Assembly (NCBI RefSeq): GCF_963678635.1
Contig: NC_087067.1
Coordinates: forward strand, 39,574,379-39,638,378
DNA length: 64,000 bases
DNA from: Symsagittifera roscoffensis
Lineage: Eukaryota; Xenacoelomorpha; Acoela; Convolutidae
Direction: 5' to 3'
A program made the position numbers and the translations under genes. Shown piece after piece: positions 21,679-33,569 of the stretch. Below the pieces are notes generated by a model. The model saw only the letters and a list, made by a program, of their open reading frames with translations. It was not told where the DNA came from and did not search any database. The number at the start of each line of letters is the position of its first letter. Position 1 is the first letter of the stretch.

Positions 21679-21958
21679 CTGACTGTTGGAGGATATGTTC
21701 AATTTTCTATTTTTTGATGATTATCCGATACTTCATGCACCGCTCTTTAAAATCGGCCGTCAACTCGCTCTTTATTGTAGTATTGGAGTGATGCCATACG
21801 TGCCTCAGTCGTGTGTACGCCAGCCAGTGTGTTTCGAGCTCTTTTTACCAGACGGACGCCACCTCTCCCCTCTTGGTCTCGCATCAGCACTGGGAGCACT
21901 ACTCTGTTCTCTTCAGATACTCAGAAACGTTTCACTCACAAACATATTAGACTCGATA
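21679..21958 (+). CDS. TMEM94: TMEM94-like exon B (copy 1), in-frame TGA at codon 2
   Basis: Acceptor CCTTTTCCAG precedes and the donor ATA|GTTTAC follows. At 280 bp it fits phase 2 in and phase 0 out exactly. It encodes 91 residues of the loop and start of the membrane half, including LSPLGLASALGALLCSL, which aligns with the LSPL..LS..L..L.CSL block of TMEM94. Oddly, the second codon after the junction (21680-21682) is TGA, and the duplicate exon at 24603 has the same TGA. Unless another acceptor is used, the transcript carries a stop here. Confidence 0.8.
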
Positions 21959-22190
21959 GTTTACTCTCTTTTCAAAATTAGAGAAAGAGATCGGAATACT
22001 TTTTGAAAAAAAAGTTTAAAAATTATCTGTCAATATCACAAAATTTTCTGCGTGCAATCGGTAGAGGTTTTCTATTTTGGTCAAAATGAATGTTTTTTTT
22101 GATAACTTATGCTTAATACGTATTTTTCGAATCGTGGCATAAGTTATACTCATGGAAAGTTTCCATTTATAGCAACTTTTTTTATTATAG

Positions 22191-22439
22191 GCGAGCAGAT
22201 TGAGTGATAATCTAAAGACGGCGCTCCTCTTTCTGCTGTCGTGTCACCTGGCCCTAATCATTACCCAGGTGTTGTCGGCAGTCTGCTTCCAGCCCCCTCC
22301 ATTCTCCGGCTCCCTCATCCTCTGGCTGGTCGGGTTCATCCTGCCCCTCCTATCCACTGCCCTCCTTGCCAACCCCACATGTCCAAACTCATTACAGTGG
22401 ACCACTGCGCGCAAAAACTACAGCAAAATACTCAAAACG
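22191..22439 (+). CDS. TMEM94: TMEM94-like exon C (copy 1)
   Basis: TTATTATAG precedes; 249 bp, phase 0 at both ends. It encodes two membrane segments (LLFLLSCHLALIITQVL and ILWLVGFILPLLSTALL) and a cytoplasmic turn ending KNYSKILKT, matching the corresponding M-segments of TMEM94. The donor is AAAACG|GTACAT, and those same bases form the first unit of the following satellite. GC content is clearly higher than in the introns. Confidence 0.9.
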
Positions 22440-23800
22440 GTACATAATACTCAAACCGGTACATAATACTCAAAACGGTACATAATACTCAAAACGGTAC
22501 ATAATTATAAAAACGGTACATTATACTCAAAGATTAAAAAATACTCAAAACGGTTAGCGATACTCAAAACGGTACATAATACTCAAAACGGTACATAATA
22601 CTCAAAACGGTACATAATACTCAAACCGGTACATAATACTCAAAACGGTACATAATACTCAAAACGGTACATAATTATAAAAACGGTACATTATACTCAA
22701 AGATTAAAAAATACTCAAAACGGTTAGCGATACTCAAAACGGTACATAATACTCAAAACGGTACATAATACTCAAAACGGTACATAATACTCAAAACCGT
22801 CCATTATCGTGAAAACGATGCATAATACTCAGAACGGTACATAATACTTGAAACGGTACATAAAATTCAAAACGGTACATAATATTCAAAACGGTACATA
22901 ATACTCAAAACGGTACATAATACTTAAAACAGTACATAATATTCAAAACCGTCCATTATCCTCAAAACAGTTCTTAATACTCAAAACGGTACATATATTC
23001 AAAACTATCTTAGTACTCAAAACGGTAAGCAATACTCAAAACGATAAATAATACTCAAAATGTCCATTATCCTCAAAACAGTACCTAATACTCAAAACGG
23101 TACATAATACTCAAAACGGTACATAATTATAAAAACGGTACATTATACTCAAAACATTAAATAATACTCAAAACGGTTAGCGATACTCAAGACGGTACAT
23201 GCTACTCAAAACAGTTCATAATACTCAAAATGGTTAGCAATACTCAAAACGCTACATACTACTCAAAACGGTACATAATACTCAAAACGGTACATAATAC
23301 TCAAAACGGTACATAATACTCAAAACGGTACATAATACTCAAAACGGTACATAATACTCAAATTAGTACATAACATTCAAAACGTATAGCAGTACTAAAA
23401 ACGGTACATAATACTCAAAACGGTACATAATACTCAAAACGGTACATAATACTCAAAACGGTACATAATACTCAAAACGGTACACAATACTCAAATTAGT
23501 ACATAACATTCAAAACGTATAGCAGTACTAAAAACGGTACATAATACTCAAAACGGTACATAATACTCAAAACGGTACATAATAATCAAAACGGTACATA
23601 ATACTCAAAACGGTACATAATACTCAAACAGTTCATAACATTCAAAACGTATAGCAGTACTGAAAACGGTACATAATACTCAAAACGGTACATAATACTC
23701 AAAACGGTACATAATACTCAAAACGGTACATAATACTCAAAACGGTACATAATACTCAAATTAGTACATAATACTCAAAATTTACATAATACTCAGTATA
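22425..23800. repeat. 19-bp satellite array 1
   Basis: Tandem copies of ACTCAAAACGGTACATAAT with scattered variants (caaaccgg, ttagcgatactc, caaattagtac). A higher-order repeat of about 170 bp is visible at the start: the caaaccgg variant recurs at 22452 and 22622 with the same run of variants between. The array starts inside the last codons of exon C. The rest of the intron (23800-24000) is AT-rich with nothing recognised. Confidence 0.95.
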
Positions 23801-24293
23801 TAAATGGTTTTCGTGGATACTATGTGGTCAGTACATGTTTTTTATCGATTTTGTTTTGCTGAAATATTTCAGTTGAAAATAATGTTTCCTACAATTTTTA
23901 GATATAATTTATGAAATCGATAAAACTCGGGCGCCAATTTTTGAATGCTCAAATTCAACACCTTTGGGACTTTTAAAAATAGTTTAATATAATCAAACAT
24001 GGAAATAACGTTTGTTTTTTTTTTCTGCGTTTTCTACAGTTTTTGTTTCAAGAGTAACATCGTTCGAAGCCGATTTTTCTTGAAATTCATGCTGCTTTAA
24101 TCCTGCACTTGTTGTATTGCAAGTGGTGCTAAATTCAGCTTCACCTCCGTGTACGTTTTTTGTGATTTAACTGTTTTTTACAGTTTTTCTCGAGTTGTTT
24201 CTTGTATTTATTCTGGCTGATTTTTTTCAACCACTCATGGGGTTATGTGTCACCTTTGGCTATGGTGCTTATAAAAGGTAGATTTGTTTACAG

Positions 24294-24402
24294 CTACGAA
24301 AGAGATGGTGAATATCATGCAGGAGAACAGCGAGAGAGTCTGTGTGTAAGGCAGCTCCCTCAAAGTCACCAACATCGACGTATTCCTACAATCAGACGTC
24401 AG
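24294..24402 (+). pseudogene. TMEM94-like exon A' (copy 2), nonsense codon
   Basis: Duplicate of 21371-21479 with the same splice sites. A TAA at 24347-24349 replaces the TAT of copy 1 (VCV*GSS), and two residues of the acidic segment are changed. It is therefore non-functional if included. Splicing from this copy in place of copy 1 would truncate the protein, so copy 1 is the likelier functional exon. Confidence 0.85.
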
Positions 24403-24602
24403 GTTAGACCACCACATTCATAAAAGTATAAAAATTTTCTCAAACTGGGTTAATTTATCGAAAAAAATAAATAAATTATAAAATGTTCTAGAAATTCAAA
24501 GAGCTTTAAATACTTCTATTTTTATCTTCGAAGTTCGAAATGTGAGTTTTTGTCAGAAAAGCAAGTGAGTTTATTTGCGGTCGTTGACCCACCCTTTTCC
24601 AG

Positions 24603-24882
24603 CTGACTGTTGGAGGATATGTTCAATTTTTTATTTTTTGATGATTATCCGATACTTCATGCACCGCTCTTTAATATCGGCCGTCAACTCGCTCTTTATT
24701 GTAGTATTGGAGTGATGCCATACGTGCCTCAGCCGTGTGTGCGCCAGCCAGTGTGTTTCGAGCTCTTTTTACCAGACGGACGCCACCTCTCCCCTCTTGG
24801 TCTCGCATCAGCACTGGGAGCACTACTCTGTTCTCTTCAGATACTCAGAAACGTTTCACTCACAAACATATTAGACTCGGTA
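24603..24882 (+). pseudogene. TMEM94-like exon B' (copy 2)
   Basis: Duplicate of 21679-21958, 280 bp, same acceptor and donor. It has the same TGA as second codon (24604-24606), and its final codon is GTA in place of ATA. Otherwise the frame is open and nearly identical to copy 1, so the copies are recent or are kept similar by gene conversion. Confidence 0.8.
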
Positions 24883-25114
24883 GTTTACTCTCTTTTCAAA
24901 ATTAGAGAAAGAGATCGGAATACTTTTTGAAAAAAAAGTTTAAAAATTATCTGTCAATATCACAAAATTTTCTGCGTGCAATCGGTAGAGGTTTTCTATT
25001 TTGGTCAAAATGAATGTTTTTTTTGATAACTTATGCTTAATACGTATTTTTCGAATCGTGGCATAAGTTATACTCATGGAAAGTTTCCATTTATAGCAAC
25101 TTTTTTTATTATAG

Positions 25115-25363
25115 GCGAGCAGATTGAGTGATAATCTAAAGACGGCGCTCCTCTTTCTGCTGTCGTGTCACTTGGCCCTAATCATTACCCAGGTGTTGTC
25201 GGCAGTCTGCTTCCAGCCCCCTCCATTCTCCGGCTCCCTCATCCTCTGGCTGGTCGGGTTCATCCTGCCCCTCCTATCCACTGCCCTCCTTGCCAACCCC
25301 ACATGTCCAAACTCATTACAGTGGACCACTGCGCGCAAAAACTACAGCAAAATACTCAAAACG
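25115..25363 (+). CDS. TMEM94-like exon C' (copy 2)
   Basis: Duplicate of 22191-22439 with an identical protein translation and the same phase-0 boundaries (ATAG before, ACG|GTACAT after). Being phase 0 at both ends, tandem inclusion of C and C' would keep frame but would duplicate two membrane segments. One of the two copies is presumably skipped. Confidence 0.8.
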
Positions 25364-27335
25364 GTACATAATACTCAAACCGGTACATAATACTCAAAAC
25401 GGTACATAATACTCAAAACGGTACATAATTATAAAAACGGTACATTATACTCAAAGATTAAAAAATACTCAAAACGGTTAGCGATACTCAAAACGGTACA
25501 TAATACTCAAAACGGTACATAATACTCAAAACGGTACATAATACTCAAAACCGTCCATTATCGTGAAAACGATGCATAATACTCAGAACGGTACATAATA
25601 CTCGAAACGGTACATAAAATTCAAAACGGTACATAATATTCAAAACGGTACATAATACTCAAAACGGTACATAATACTTAAAACAGTACATAATATTCAA
25701 AACGGTACATAATACTAAAAACGGTACATAATACTAAAAACCGTCCATTATCCTCAAAACAGTTCTTAATACTCAAAACGGTACATATATTCAAAACTAT
25801 CTTAGTACTCAAAACGGTAAGCAATACTCAAAACGATAAATAATACTCAAAATGTCCATTATCCTCAAAACAGTACCTAATACTCAAAACGGTACATAAT
25901 ACTCAAAACGGTACATAATTATAAAAACGGTACATTATACTCAAAACATTAAATAATACTCAAAACGGTTAGCGATACTCAAGACGGTACATGCTACTCA
26001 AAACGGTACCTAATACTCAAATTGGTACATAAAACTCAAAACGATGTATAATACTCAGAATGATATGAAAACTCAAAGCGATACATATTTTTCTAAACGG
26101 TACATAATACTCAAAGTTACATAATACTTGAACGCTACATAACTCTCAAAACCCTAAATAACTCTCAAAACGGTACATAATACTAAAAACATCGCATGGT
26201 ACTCAAAACTGTCCATTATACGCAAAATATTACTTGATAGTCATAACGGTATAAAATTCTCAGAACTGTACATAATACTCAAAATGTTATTACTGAATAT
26301 GGTACAAATTACTCAACAAGGTATATAATACTCACACCGGTACATAATTCTCAAAACGGTACATAATACTCAAAACAGTTCATAATACTCAAAATGGTTA
26401 GCAATACTCAAAACGCTACATACTACTCAAAACGGTACATAATACTCAAAACGGTACATAATAATCAAAACGGTACATAATACTCAAAACGGTACATAAT
26501 ACTCAAACAGTACATAACATTCAAAACGTATAGCAGTACTAAAAACGGTACATAATACTCAAAACGGTACATAATACTCAAAACGGTACATAATACTCAA
26601 AACGGTACATAATACTCAAAACGGTACATAATACTCAAATTAGTACATAACATTCAAAACGTATAGCAGTACTAAAAACGGTACATAATACTCAAAACGG
26701 TACATAATACTCAAAACGGTACATAATACTCAAAACGGTACATAATACTCAAATTAGTACATAACATTCAAAACGTATAGCAGTACTAAAAACGGTACAT
26801 AATACTCAAAACGGTACATAATACTCAAAACGGTACATAATACTCAAATTAGTACATAATACTCAAAATTTTTCATGATATGAAAATGGTACTTAACGCT
26901 CAAAACCTTACATAACACTCAAAACAGTACGTAATACTAAACAGAGTATATAATACTCAAAACCGTCTTTTACACTAAAAACAGTACTTAATACTCAAAA
27001 CGTTACCGGTACATAAAACTCAAAATATTATTTAATGCTTCATAAGGTACATATTACTCAACAAGGTATATAATAATCACAACGGTACATGATTCTCAAA
27101 ACGGTACATAATACCAAAACAAAACATAATACTCAAAATGGCTAGCATAGCTCGAAACGGTACATAATACTCAAAACGGTGCATAATACTATAATTGGTA
27201 AACATCACTCAAAATGGTTCTTAATATTCCAAATGGTAAATAATGTTGAAAACGTTACATATTACTCAAAACAGTACACAATATTCAAAATGTTACATAC
27301 TGCTCAAAACCTTTCATTATTAAGTTCAATGTTTT
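25350..27335. repeat. 19-bp satellite array 2
   Basis: Same unit as array 1. It again starts in the tail of exon C' and runs for about 2 kb with increasing degeneracy toward the right end (from about 26000 many units differ by several bases). The last recognisable units are near 27330. From 27335 to 27690 there is ordinary intron sequence. Confidence 0.95.
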
Positions 27336-27689
27336 AAGAGCACAGGAGATAATTGTAATGATATAAATTCTTAAGGTGTTTAAGGATGTTTTAAGGTGTT
27401 ACTATTAAGTGTTCGATTTCTAAGGATTGATATTAAGATGAGTTTTAACAAGATCTAAGTCGAAATGTTTCGTTTCATCTCAGAAAAGGCAGAAATTTGG
27501 TTTTTGAAGACCAGTATAGTTCGAAGTTGAGAAATTTCCCATCTCTTTCTGCATGTATTTTAGATCTCTTTCTCTTCGGGTCATTAAAGGTTCATCAACA
27601 TAGTATGTAAGAATTTAAGAATTAAGAATGATTTTCGTTGATTGCAGTTATGTTTTGTCATGTAATTAAATCATTGTTTTTTTCTTCAG

Positions 27690-27910
27690 GACGTGCGTGA
27701 ATTTACAGTTGTGTTTGCGATGCGGTTCCTGCCGACGTGTCTGCTGCTGCCACTCATGGAGATGCTCATTCTCTACACCATGTGTCTCTACGTCACAGAA
27801 GAGGACAACTGTCTCCTCACTCACGGCAACACAAACTCCACTGAGTTGTGGAATGGATACAGGGGCAGCTACAGAGGCGCCCTAGTAGTCGCGCAGAACC
27901 TCACCACGTG
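27690..27910 (+). CDS. TMEM94: TMEM94-like exon D
   Basis: Preceded by TTTTTTTCTTCAG; 221 bp, phase 0 in, phase 2 out, donor CACGTG|GTGCGT. It encodes a membrane segment (FLPTCLLLPLMEMLILY), then a loop with Cys and N-glycosylation-type sequons (NSTEL, NLTTW), and the start of the next helix. The position and the following ..AQNLT.. segment fit the TMEM94 order. Confidence 0.88.
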
Positions 27911-28387
27911 GTGCGTGTGCTCAAGAAAAGACCAACCGTGTCAAAATTCAACGAAATTGAGTATTTTTTGAGTGAAAAAAGTTTCTGACTTAATTCGAGT
28001 AATAATCTCTTCCTTTTTTAAATCGGAAACGTCAATTTTTGACTCATTTTAGACAAAAATGAACTTGATCATTGGAAACTTGAAATGAGATTATACGTTT
28101 TTTTTTTCAGCTCTATCATTATCTGAAAATTTCGTCATTTTTATGTAAAGAAGCTCGCTGATCTTAATGAGCCGTAGCAATACTCTGCTTGGTAGTATAG
28201 AACCAGATTTGAAAATATATTTTGATAGTATTGTTAATAAAGTATTCGCAAACGACACGCGAGGACAAGGTCATCATAAAAGACAAGAAGAGAATCACAG
28301 GAGTGTAGTGTTTTGCTGAAAAACTCGAATTCGGTTCAAACCTATCTTCAAGTTCACTTGCTGAAAGGATCTATTTGATTCGTTTAG

Positions 28388-28737
28388 GTTCCTGGTCGTT
28401 CACCTTTGCTTCATATCAGCCAGTTTTGTCTTCCCCAAAACCTACGTCTGGCGTCGGGCTCCCTTCCGCAACCTAGTTTGGACAATAATGTGTCCTCTCA
28501 TTATTATCCTGCAGCTCTTCTATTTCTATTCAGACGTACAGACGTACAAAAATACCCCTTTTTCGATTCCAAATACACCTGGACAAGTATGGATAGCGGG
28601 GGTTGTGTGGTGTTTGCTGGCTCTTTTTCTGACAAAATAATTTGACAAAATTTTCGGAAGTAAGGAAAGCGTTAAAACAGCACCGCAGAAGCAAATTACA
28701 ATTTGGAACTAAGCTTGGAATGAATTCTCCATTTTGA
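28388..28737 (+). pseudogene. TMEM94: TMEM94-like terminal exon E, C-terminus disrupted
   Basis: Starts after CGTTTAG (phase 2). It encodes three membrane segments (FLVVHLCFISASFVF, WTIMCPLIIILQLFYF, VWIAGVVWCLLALFL) and then hits TAA at 28638-28640, directly after FLTK. About 30 residues further on, in a frame shifted by one base, lies the family's conserved C-terminus KLQFGTKLGMNSPF with a TGA at 28735-28737. The stop plus the frameshift remove this tail. This is real loss, or two assembly errors in a 20-bp A/T-rich stretch. Confidence 0.85.
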
Positions 28738-31324
28738 TTAGTAGATTCAACTGACACTTGCTTATTTATTTAACGTTTTCAAGAAAAAAAACATTTCAAA
28801 CGTGTCTGAAATACATTTAACAAGCCATTCCTTAAAAAATATTACAAGTGTTAGTTCGTCAATGCGATGAAATTGTAATGGTAATTTGATTTACTTTTTA
28901 TAATTCTTATTTTAGTTCATTCAATGGCCTCTATAAATTATCATTAAAAAATAATTTGACATAAATTCATTAAGCTTCCGTTCAAGCTTCCGAAAGTAAA
29001 TTGAAAGGAAAACAGTTTTTTAATTGAATACTATGTACAGGCGCGGATCTAGGAATTTCTCACTTTGAAAATTTTGTCGACCTTTTTTTTGTTTTAGGTC
29101 AACCAAATTGATTTTTTTGAGCTCTCCCAAATCCGTATAAAGACCCTAATTTGACAAAACTTTTGGCTCCGCAGCCATATTTGTAAAAAAAGCCAAAAAG
29201 GCGTTTTTATGCATTTTTTGGAAAATTTCTTCCAAAAATCGAGTTATTTTTTGGCGCGCGCTACCCTCAAAATTAGTATATATTGGCGCCAAGGGCACCT
29301 TTAGAAAAGTTTTAGAATTTAGGCTCCGTCACCAAAAATGGATGTCTCAAAATAGTAAAAAGGGGTTGGCAGGGTGTCGAATCCGTGAGGGGGGGGGGGA
29401 CGGACGCTACTGACTATGGATCCTATGTTGGGACGCTGAGTACCCAATCTGAAAAAATCGATTTTGTTTCGAGATAGATTGTGTCATATTGGTTAAAAGG
29501 TTGAGCGAACTGATTTCGCAGCAAAAAAAGTAAAAGTTGTCCTAGAAGTATCTGTTCCGACCACGTAATGTGTTGGAAGTATGTATTCTGTGAAATACAT
29601 GTCTTTTAACTCAAAATCAAGTACCACAAAGACGTTTCCTGACAATTCGTAGTCATTGCTGAACAAAATTTTGCATCGCAGCAATTTCAAAGGAACTAGT
29701 ATTGATATATCATGGTTTTGATAGGGTTGATTTTCATCAAGCGTATGTTGACAAATTTACATCGTATTAAAGAAACAAAAAATATATTTGTGAACATATT
29801 GCTTTAATATTCAAATGTAGAAGCGCTGAAATTGAATATAAAAAATGATTTTTCTTTAAAAAATCAAATTTGGAGTTAACTAAGAAGAAGACGTCAAAAG
29901 TTCAGTTGCAAAGCTGTGAAAAAAATATATAATCGATTTGTACTCTTCTCGATAATGGAAAACTCTGCTTCCATTGGAGGAAATATCTGATGACTGGAAA
30001 TTATTTTATTTATTCAAATTTAAGCGAGAAATGGACGTATGAGTGCATTAATCAATTTTGATCAAAACTATCGATTCTCGCGTGACCAAAAATACAAACA
30101 AAAATTGTTTTAATCACTTCAATTTGGTAAAAAGCTGCATTTAATTCGCCTACGTACAGTCTGACTGACCCAAATGAGGAAAATTCTGAGAACGGGTTGA
30201 ATAAAAACATAGAATTACTTCATATTGGAAACACGAATGTTGACTTGCCGTGAGAATTTCGAAATTTACTATTGAACAAAATTAAGCGCAAGTTCAGGTT
30301 TTTTCCCGGTAAAATACCTGTTTTTTAGGTTAAGTTTGGACAATATTCACTGGGAATAATAAAAAAACTTTTTCGTAGACCATGAGCAAATGACCCGAGC
30401 TACCCTCCAAAAAGTGAATAACAATTGATTTCAAAGAATTAACAGGGTTTTCCGGGTACGAAAATGCCTGTTTTAACCATCTGCCTTAAGTTTTGAATCG
30501 GAATCAAGTCTCAAATAATCGGAGGATAAATTTGTTCTTGTAAAAGTAAATTTTCAACGTTTCCGTCCCCAGAGAGGTAGAGTTTTAGTCAAACTGTAAA
30601 ATTACTTACGTTCGAAATCAAAAACACAAATTTTTAATCCAATAAATTGATTGACCAGAGCTAGCGCACTATGCAAAGCAAGTTTTTTTCATCATTCGAC
30701 CCTGTTTAGTAGGATAGCTTAAAAACAGAAGCTTTCTCAAACTCTTAAATCAACAAGAAGTGTGTCAGATAACCGAAGTTGATAAAACTAAATTTTTGAA
30801 CTTCAGTCTTCAAACATAAGTCGCTTGTCTCGATAAACAGTTTTTACGGACAGATGTAAGGATAGGTCCTTGCGTTTGACCGAAAACTGCTCAGAGGTTT
30901 ACTTATTTTATAGCCGGACAAACGACAACTTTTGCATTATAATTTAGGCTGCTGCACTTTATTAAAAATTTTAAAAACAAGCATGAAAAATGGCGTTGAT
31001 TGACAGCGCTTTTTAGCAATCGAATCTAATTTACTGGACACACCTGCGATTGCAACTATCAAGAAAAAGTATCAAATATTTTTGTCATAGCCGAATTGAC
31101 CAGCAACAAATTTTTTGTAGAACTCAAATAAGTTTTCAACTGACTTTTTTTTTATTTTGGCGTTTAAAGAGCACACACAGCAACTAATTTTTGTGACCCT
31201 CATGCACTTATGTGTCTCACTGGCGTCTACACTGCAAAAAGTAAGCTGCTTTGCCCAATGTAAATCCGCGTGGAAAGGCTCTGTATTTTGCTTCTATTAT
31301 CCGGCCTAACAGACCAATCAAACT
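28738..31324. other. Intergenic, nothing recognised
   Basis: AT-rich sequence downstream of the TMEM94-like gene. It contains a poly-G run at about 29389-29399 and a 65-codon minus ORF (29690-29493) without recognisable features. I see no repeats, RNA genes or transposon ends in this stretch. Confidence 0.5.
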
Positions 31325-31529
31325 TGTGCAATGATGCGTGAGCACTACTTCATAACTTAAGTGGATCGTAAAACGTAAAAAAAACTGTAAATCAATACGG
31401 TACTTGCACCCACTGGCTGTAGGTAAACGTCACTGTCGCTTAAACAATTAATTTAATAGTCATATGACTTTACGTCATGTATAAACACAAAATATAAACG
31501 GGTTATCGGAACATAAATTGACCTCTACA
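31325..31529 (-). repeat. 3' LTR of the old gypsy element
   Basis: Partner of 37440-37644. The best-conserved blocks are GCGTGAGCACTACTTCATAA, AAGTGGATCGTAAAACGTAAAA and the ending TTGACCTCTAC. The right edge is judged from where similarity stops. Confidence 0.75.
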
Positions 31530-31699
31530 CTGCATTCTCCCTTCGAAATAATTCAATCCAAAAAATTTCTAGTAAATTATGCATCTGATTGATCATAAGC
31601 AATCTAAACTATAATAGTTTGTCATTTTGGTTGCACAATCGTCGGTTACATATGCCCCTGTTCTTTCCCTTCTTTGATGGATCACAAATTCTCGTGTTC

Positions 31700-33500
31700 C
31701 TCTTAAGTTTGACGATGGTCGTCCTCCATCATGCTTGTGGCTGAAATTTTGTCAGCAAGGTCAAAGTCGTCCGTTGCAAAAGACCGCTCGAGTCGCCGGT
31801 AAGTTTGATTTCGTCTGCCGTTCCGTGTAACATTGCGTATGCTCCTCTTGCTGAGTTTAATCGGCGTGCTGATTTTGACTCCCCGAGCCATGAGCACCGT
31901 TCAACCCATGTCCTTTCCGATTCGTATCAGCAATTCTCTCCCAGTCTGGGCTTTTGCCACCCGTGTCCTGTGTATTTCGGCCTGCGCAATGTCCACTAAC
32001 TTAGGTTGGAATTTTTTCGGCTATTCCTAATTGTAATCTCCAGCCCTTAGTATAGATATTGTTATTGAAAACCATCTATGACGTTCCCCGTCAAATCCGT
32101 AACTGATGGGCCCCCGATGTATGCTTAACGATGCGACGCAGTGTGTTCAGTACGTCGGCAAAATGTCCTGACACGTCTTTGTTAAGTCCAGTAAGGTCCA
32201 CCTGTATGTAATCCTGTCCCCAGTAGAAGCGGCACATTTCTCTTTCGAAATGCGTGTCTTCGGCACTTCATTTTTTGGGTTCGGAATCTTCTTTGGGGAA
32301 GTCGGTGTTAATGGTTTCTTCGCCCTGTCCCCCACACCGATGTTGCCTCCTCCTCTGTACCTATTCACTGTTCTCAGTACGACCTTCGATGAAGCTTTTC
32401 ACTGCTTCCCTAACTCTTCGTCAGAGGTATACCGAGCCAATAAAATTGCTTCTGTCAACAACCTCTCCCCAAAAAGTTTGGTGGTTTTTTTTTCTAGTGA
32501 TGGCCGTCTATAATGGCGAGTGACCATCGTGGGCTGTGAAGTACCGGTTTTCTGCTGAACCCCTGTGCTCTTAGAAGATGATGTACTCACCCCCTCTTCC
32601 TTGGCGTCCATCGGCGTAGCCCTCAGCGACGACAGTTTGCCCCCTGTGGGTTGAGGTTCTTGGGTATCCATCTCTTGCGAATCAGGGTATCCGTCTTCAT
32701 CCTCCTCTGTATCCTCACCGCCCTCTTTTGCTGATGATATTGCCACCGGACTAGTTGGAAGCCCAGTTGTCTCCTACCGGAGCACGCTGCCATCCTCTGG
32801 GCTCGAATAAGGTACAATCACTCTTTTGGTCAGCATCTTATTCGACGGAATCGCGTGTAGCTTTTTTGTTGTCACACTTGGCTTAGCACCCTCAGCTAAC
32901 GTCTCTGACACCAACGGCTGAGGCGTAGGGCACTTCGATATTGCTTTTATACCAAATAGGCGATTGCCTATTGGGCTCTCGGTAGACATCAGTGCCATCG
33001 ATGAGCTATCGATAGTTATCGGGTTCTCCGCAGTTCTCCTAGCAACTGAAACGGTTTCTTGAGTGATTCGTCCAGTTGTCTCTTCTGATGCTGGAATTGC
33101 TGCAGTTTTGCGGGCATCTTAGTCTTGTTTGCTGCCCTTCTTAGCCGTTGGGCTCTTGAACCGCCCCACTTCCGGTAATGGCGTTCCATCTGTCGGAAAT
33201 AATTGTTCATTGAGTTGTTCAAAGTAAGGTTCCCATTTCAACCGATCCTTGATATTTCGAAAAATTGTTTAACCTTTTTTCTGGGCTTAAAGCACTAGAG
33301 CTTTGTTTGGCTCACACGTTGAAATCTTTGGGACCGCCACATCCGGTACTAACGGTTGAACATTCCCATGCTCTGGCCTACCGTAAGCCTCCATTACCTT
33401 TTCGGGAAACATCTTCTTGTTTCGATCTAGAGAAAACAACATTTTTTTCACGCCAAGTTTTGAGTCGAAGCAGTTCTAATGTTGTACAGAGTTTCGTTTA
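31700..33500 (-). pseudogene. 3' coding remnant of old gypsy element
   Basis: Many short overlapping frames on the minus strand, Ser/Thr/Lys/Pro-rich (for example 33222-33016, 32998-32774, 32746-32399). They lie between integrase and the 3' LTR and could be the integrase C-terminus plus a basic tail, or a lost env. Nothing distinctive remains. Confidence 0.4.
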
Positions 33501-33569
33501 AAGCAAATTTTAGTTTTGGCTTTGGTTTCTGAAAGGAGTAAGCCATAAGCCTTCCCAAAAAGTATGTAC

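Larger units (their letters stand above)
21083..26872. repeat. 2.9-kb tandem duplication of three TMEM94-like exons plus satellite
   Basis: Copy 1 starts at 21083 and copy 2 at 24006. Exon starts are offset by 2923-2924 bp (21371/24294, 21679/24603, 22191/25115). The exon and intron parts look about 98% identical. Homology resumes within the satellites and can be followed to about 23785 and 26872. The unit begins at a TAACGTTTG/TAACGTTCG sequence, where the 17-kb element has landed in copy 1 only. Confidence 0.9.

Noticed and set aside
22425-27335. CRISPR-like array (regular short repeats)
   Set aside because: Units are contiguous 19-mers with no unique spacers, and they lie in a eukaryotic intron.
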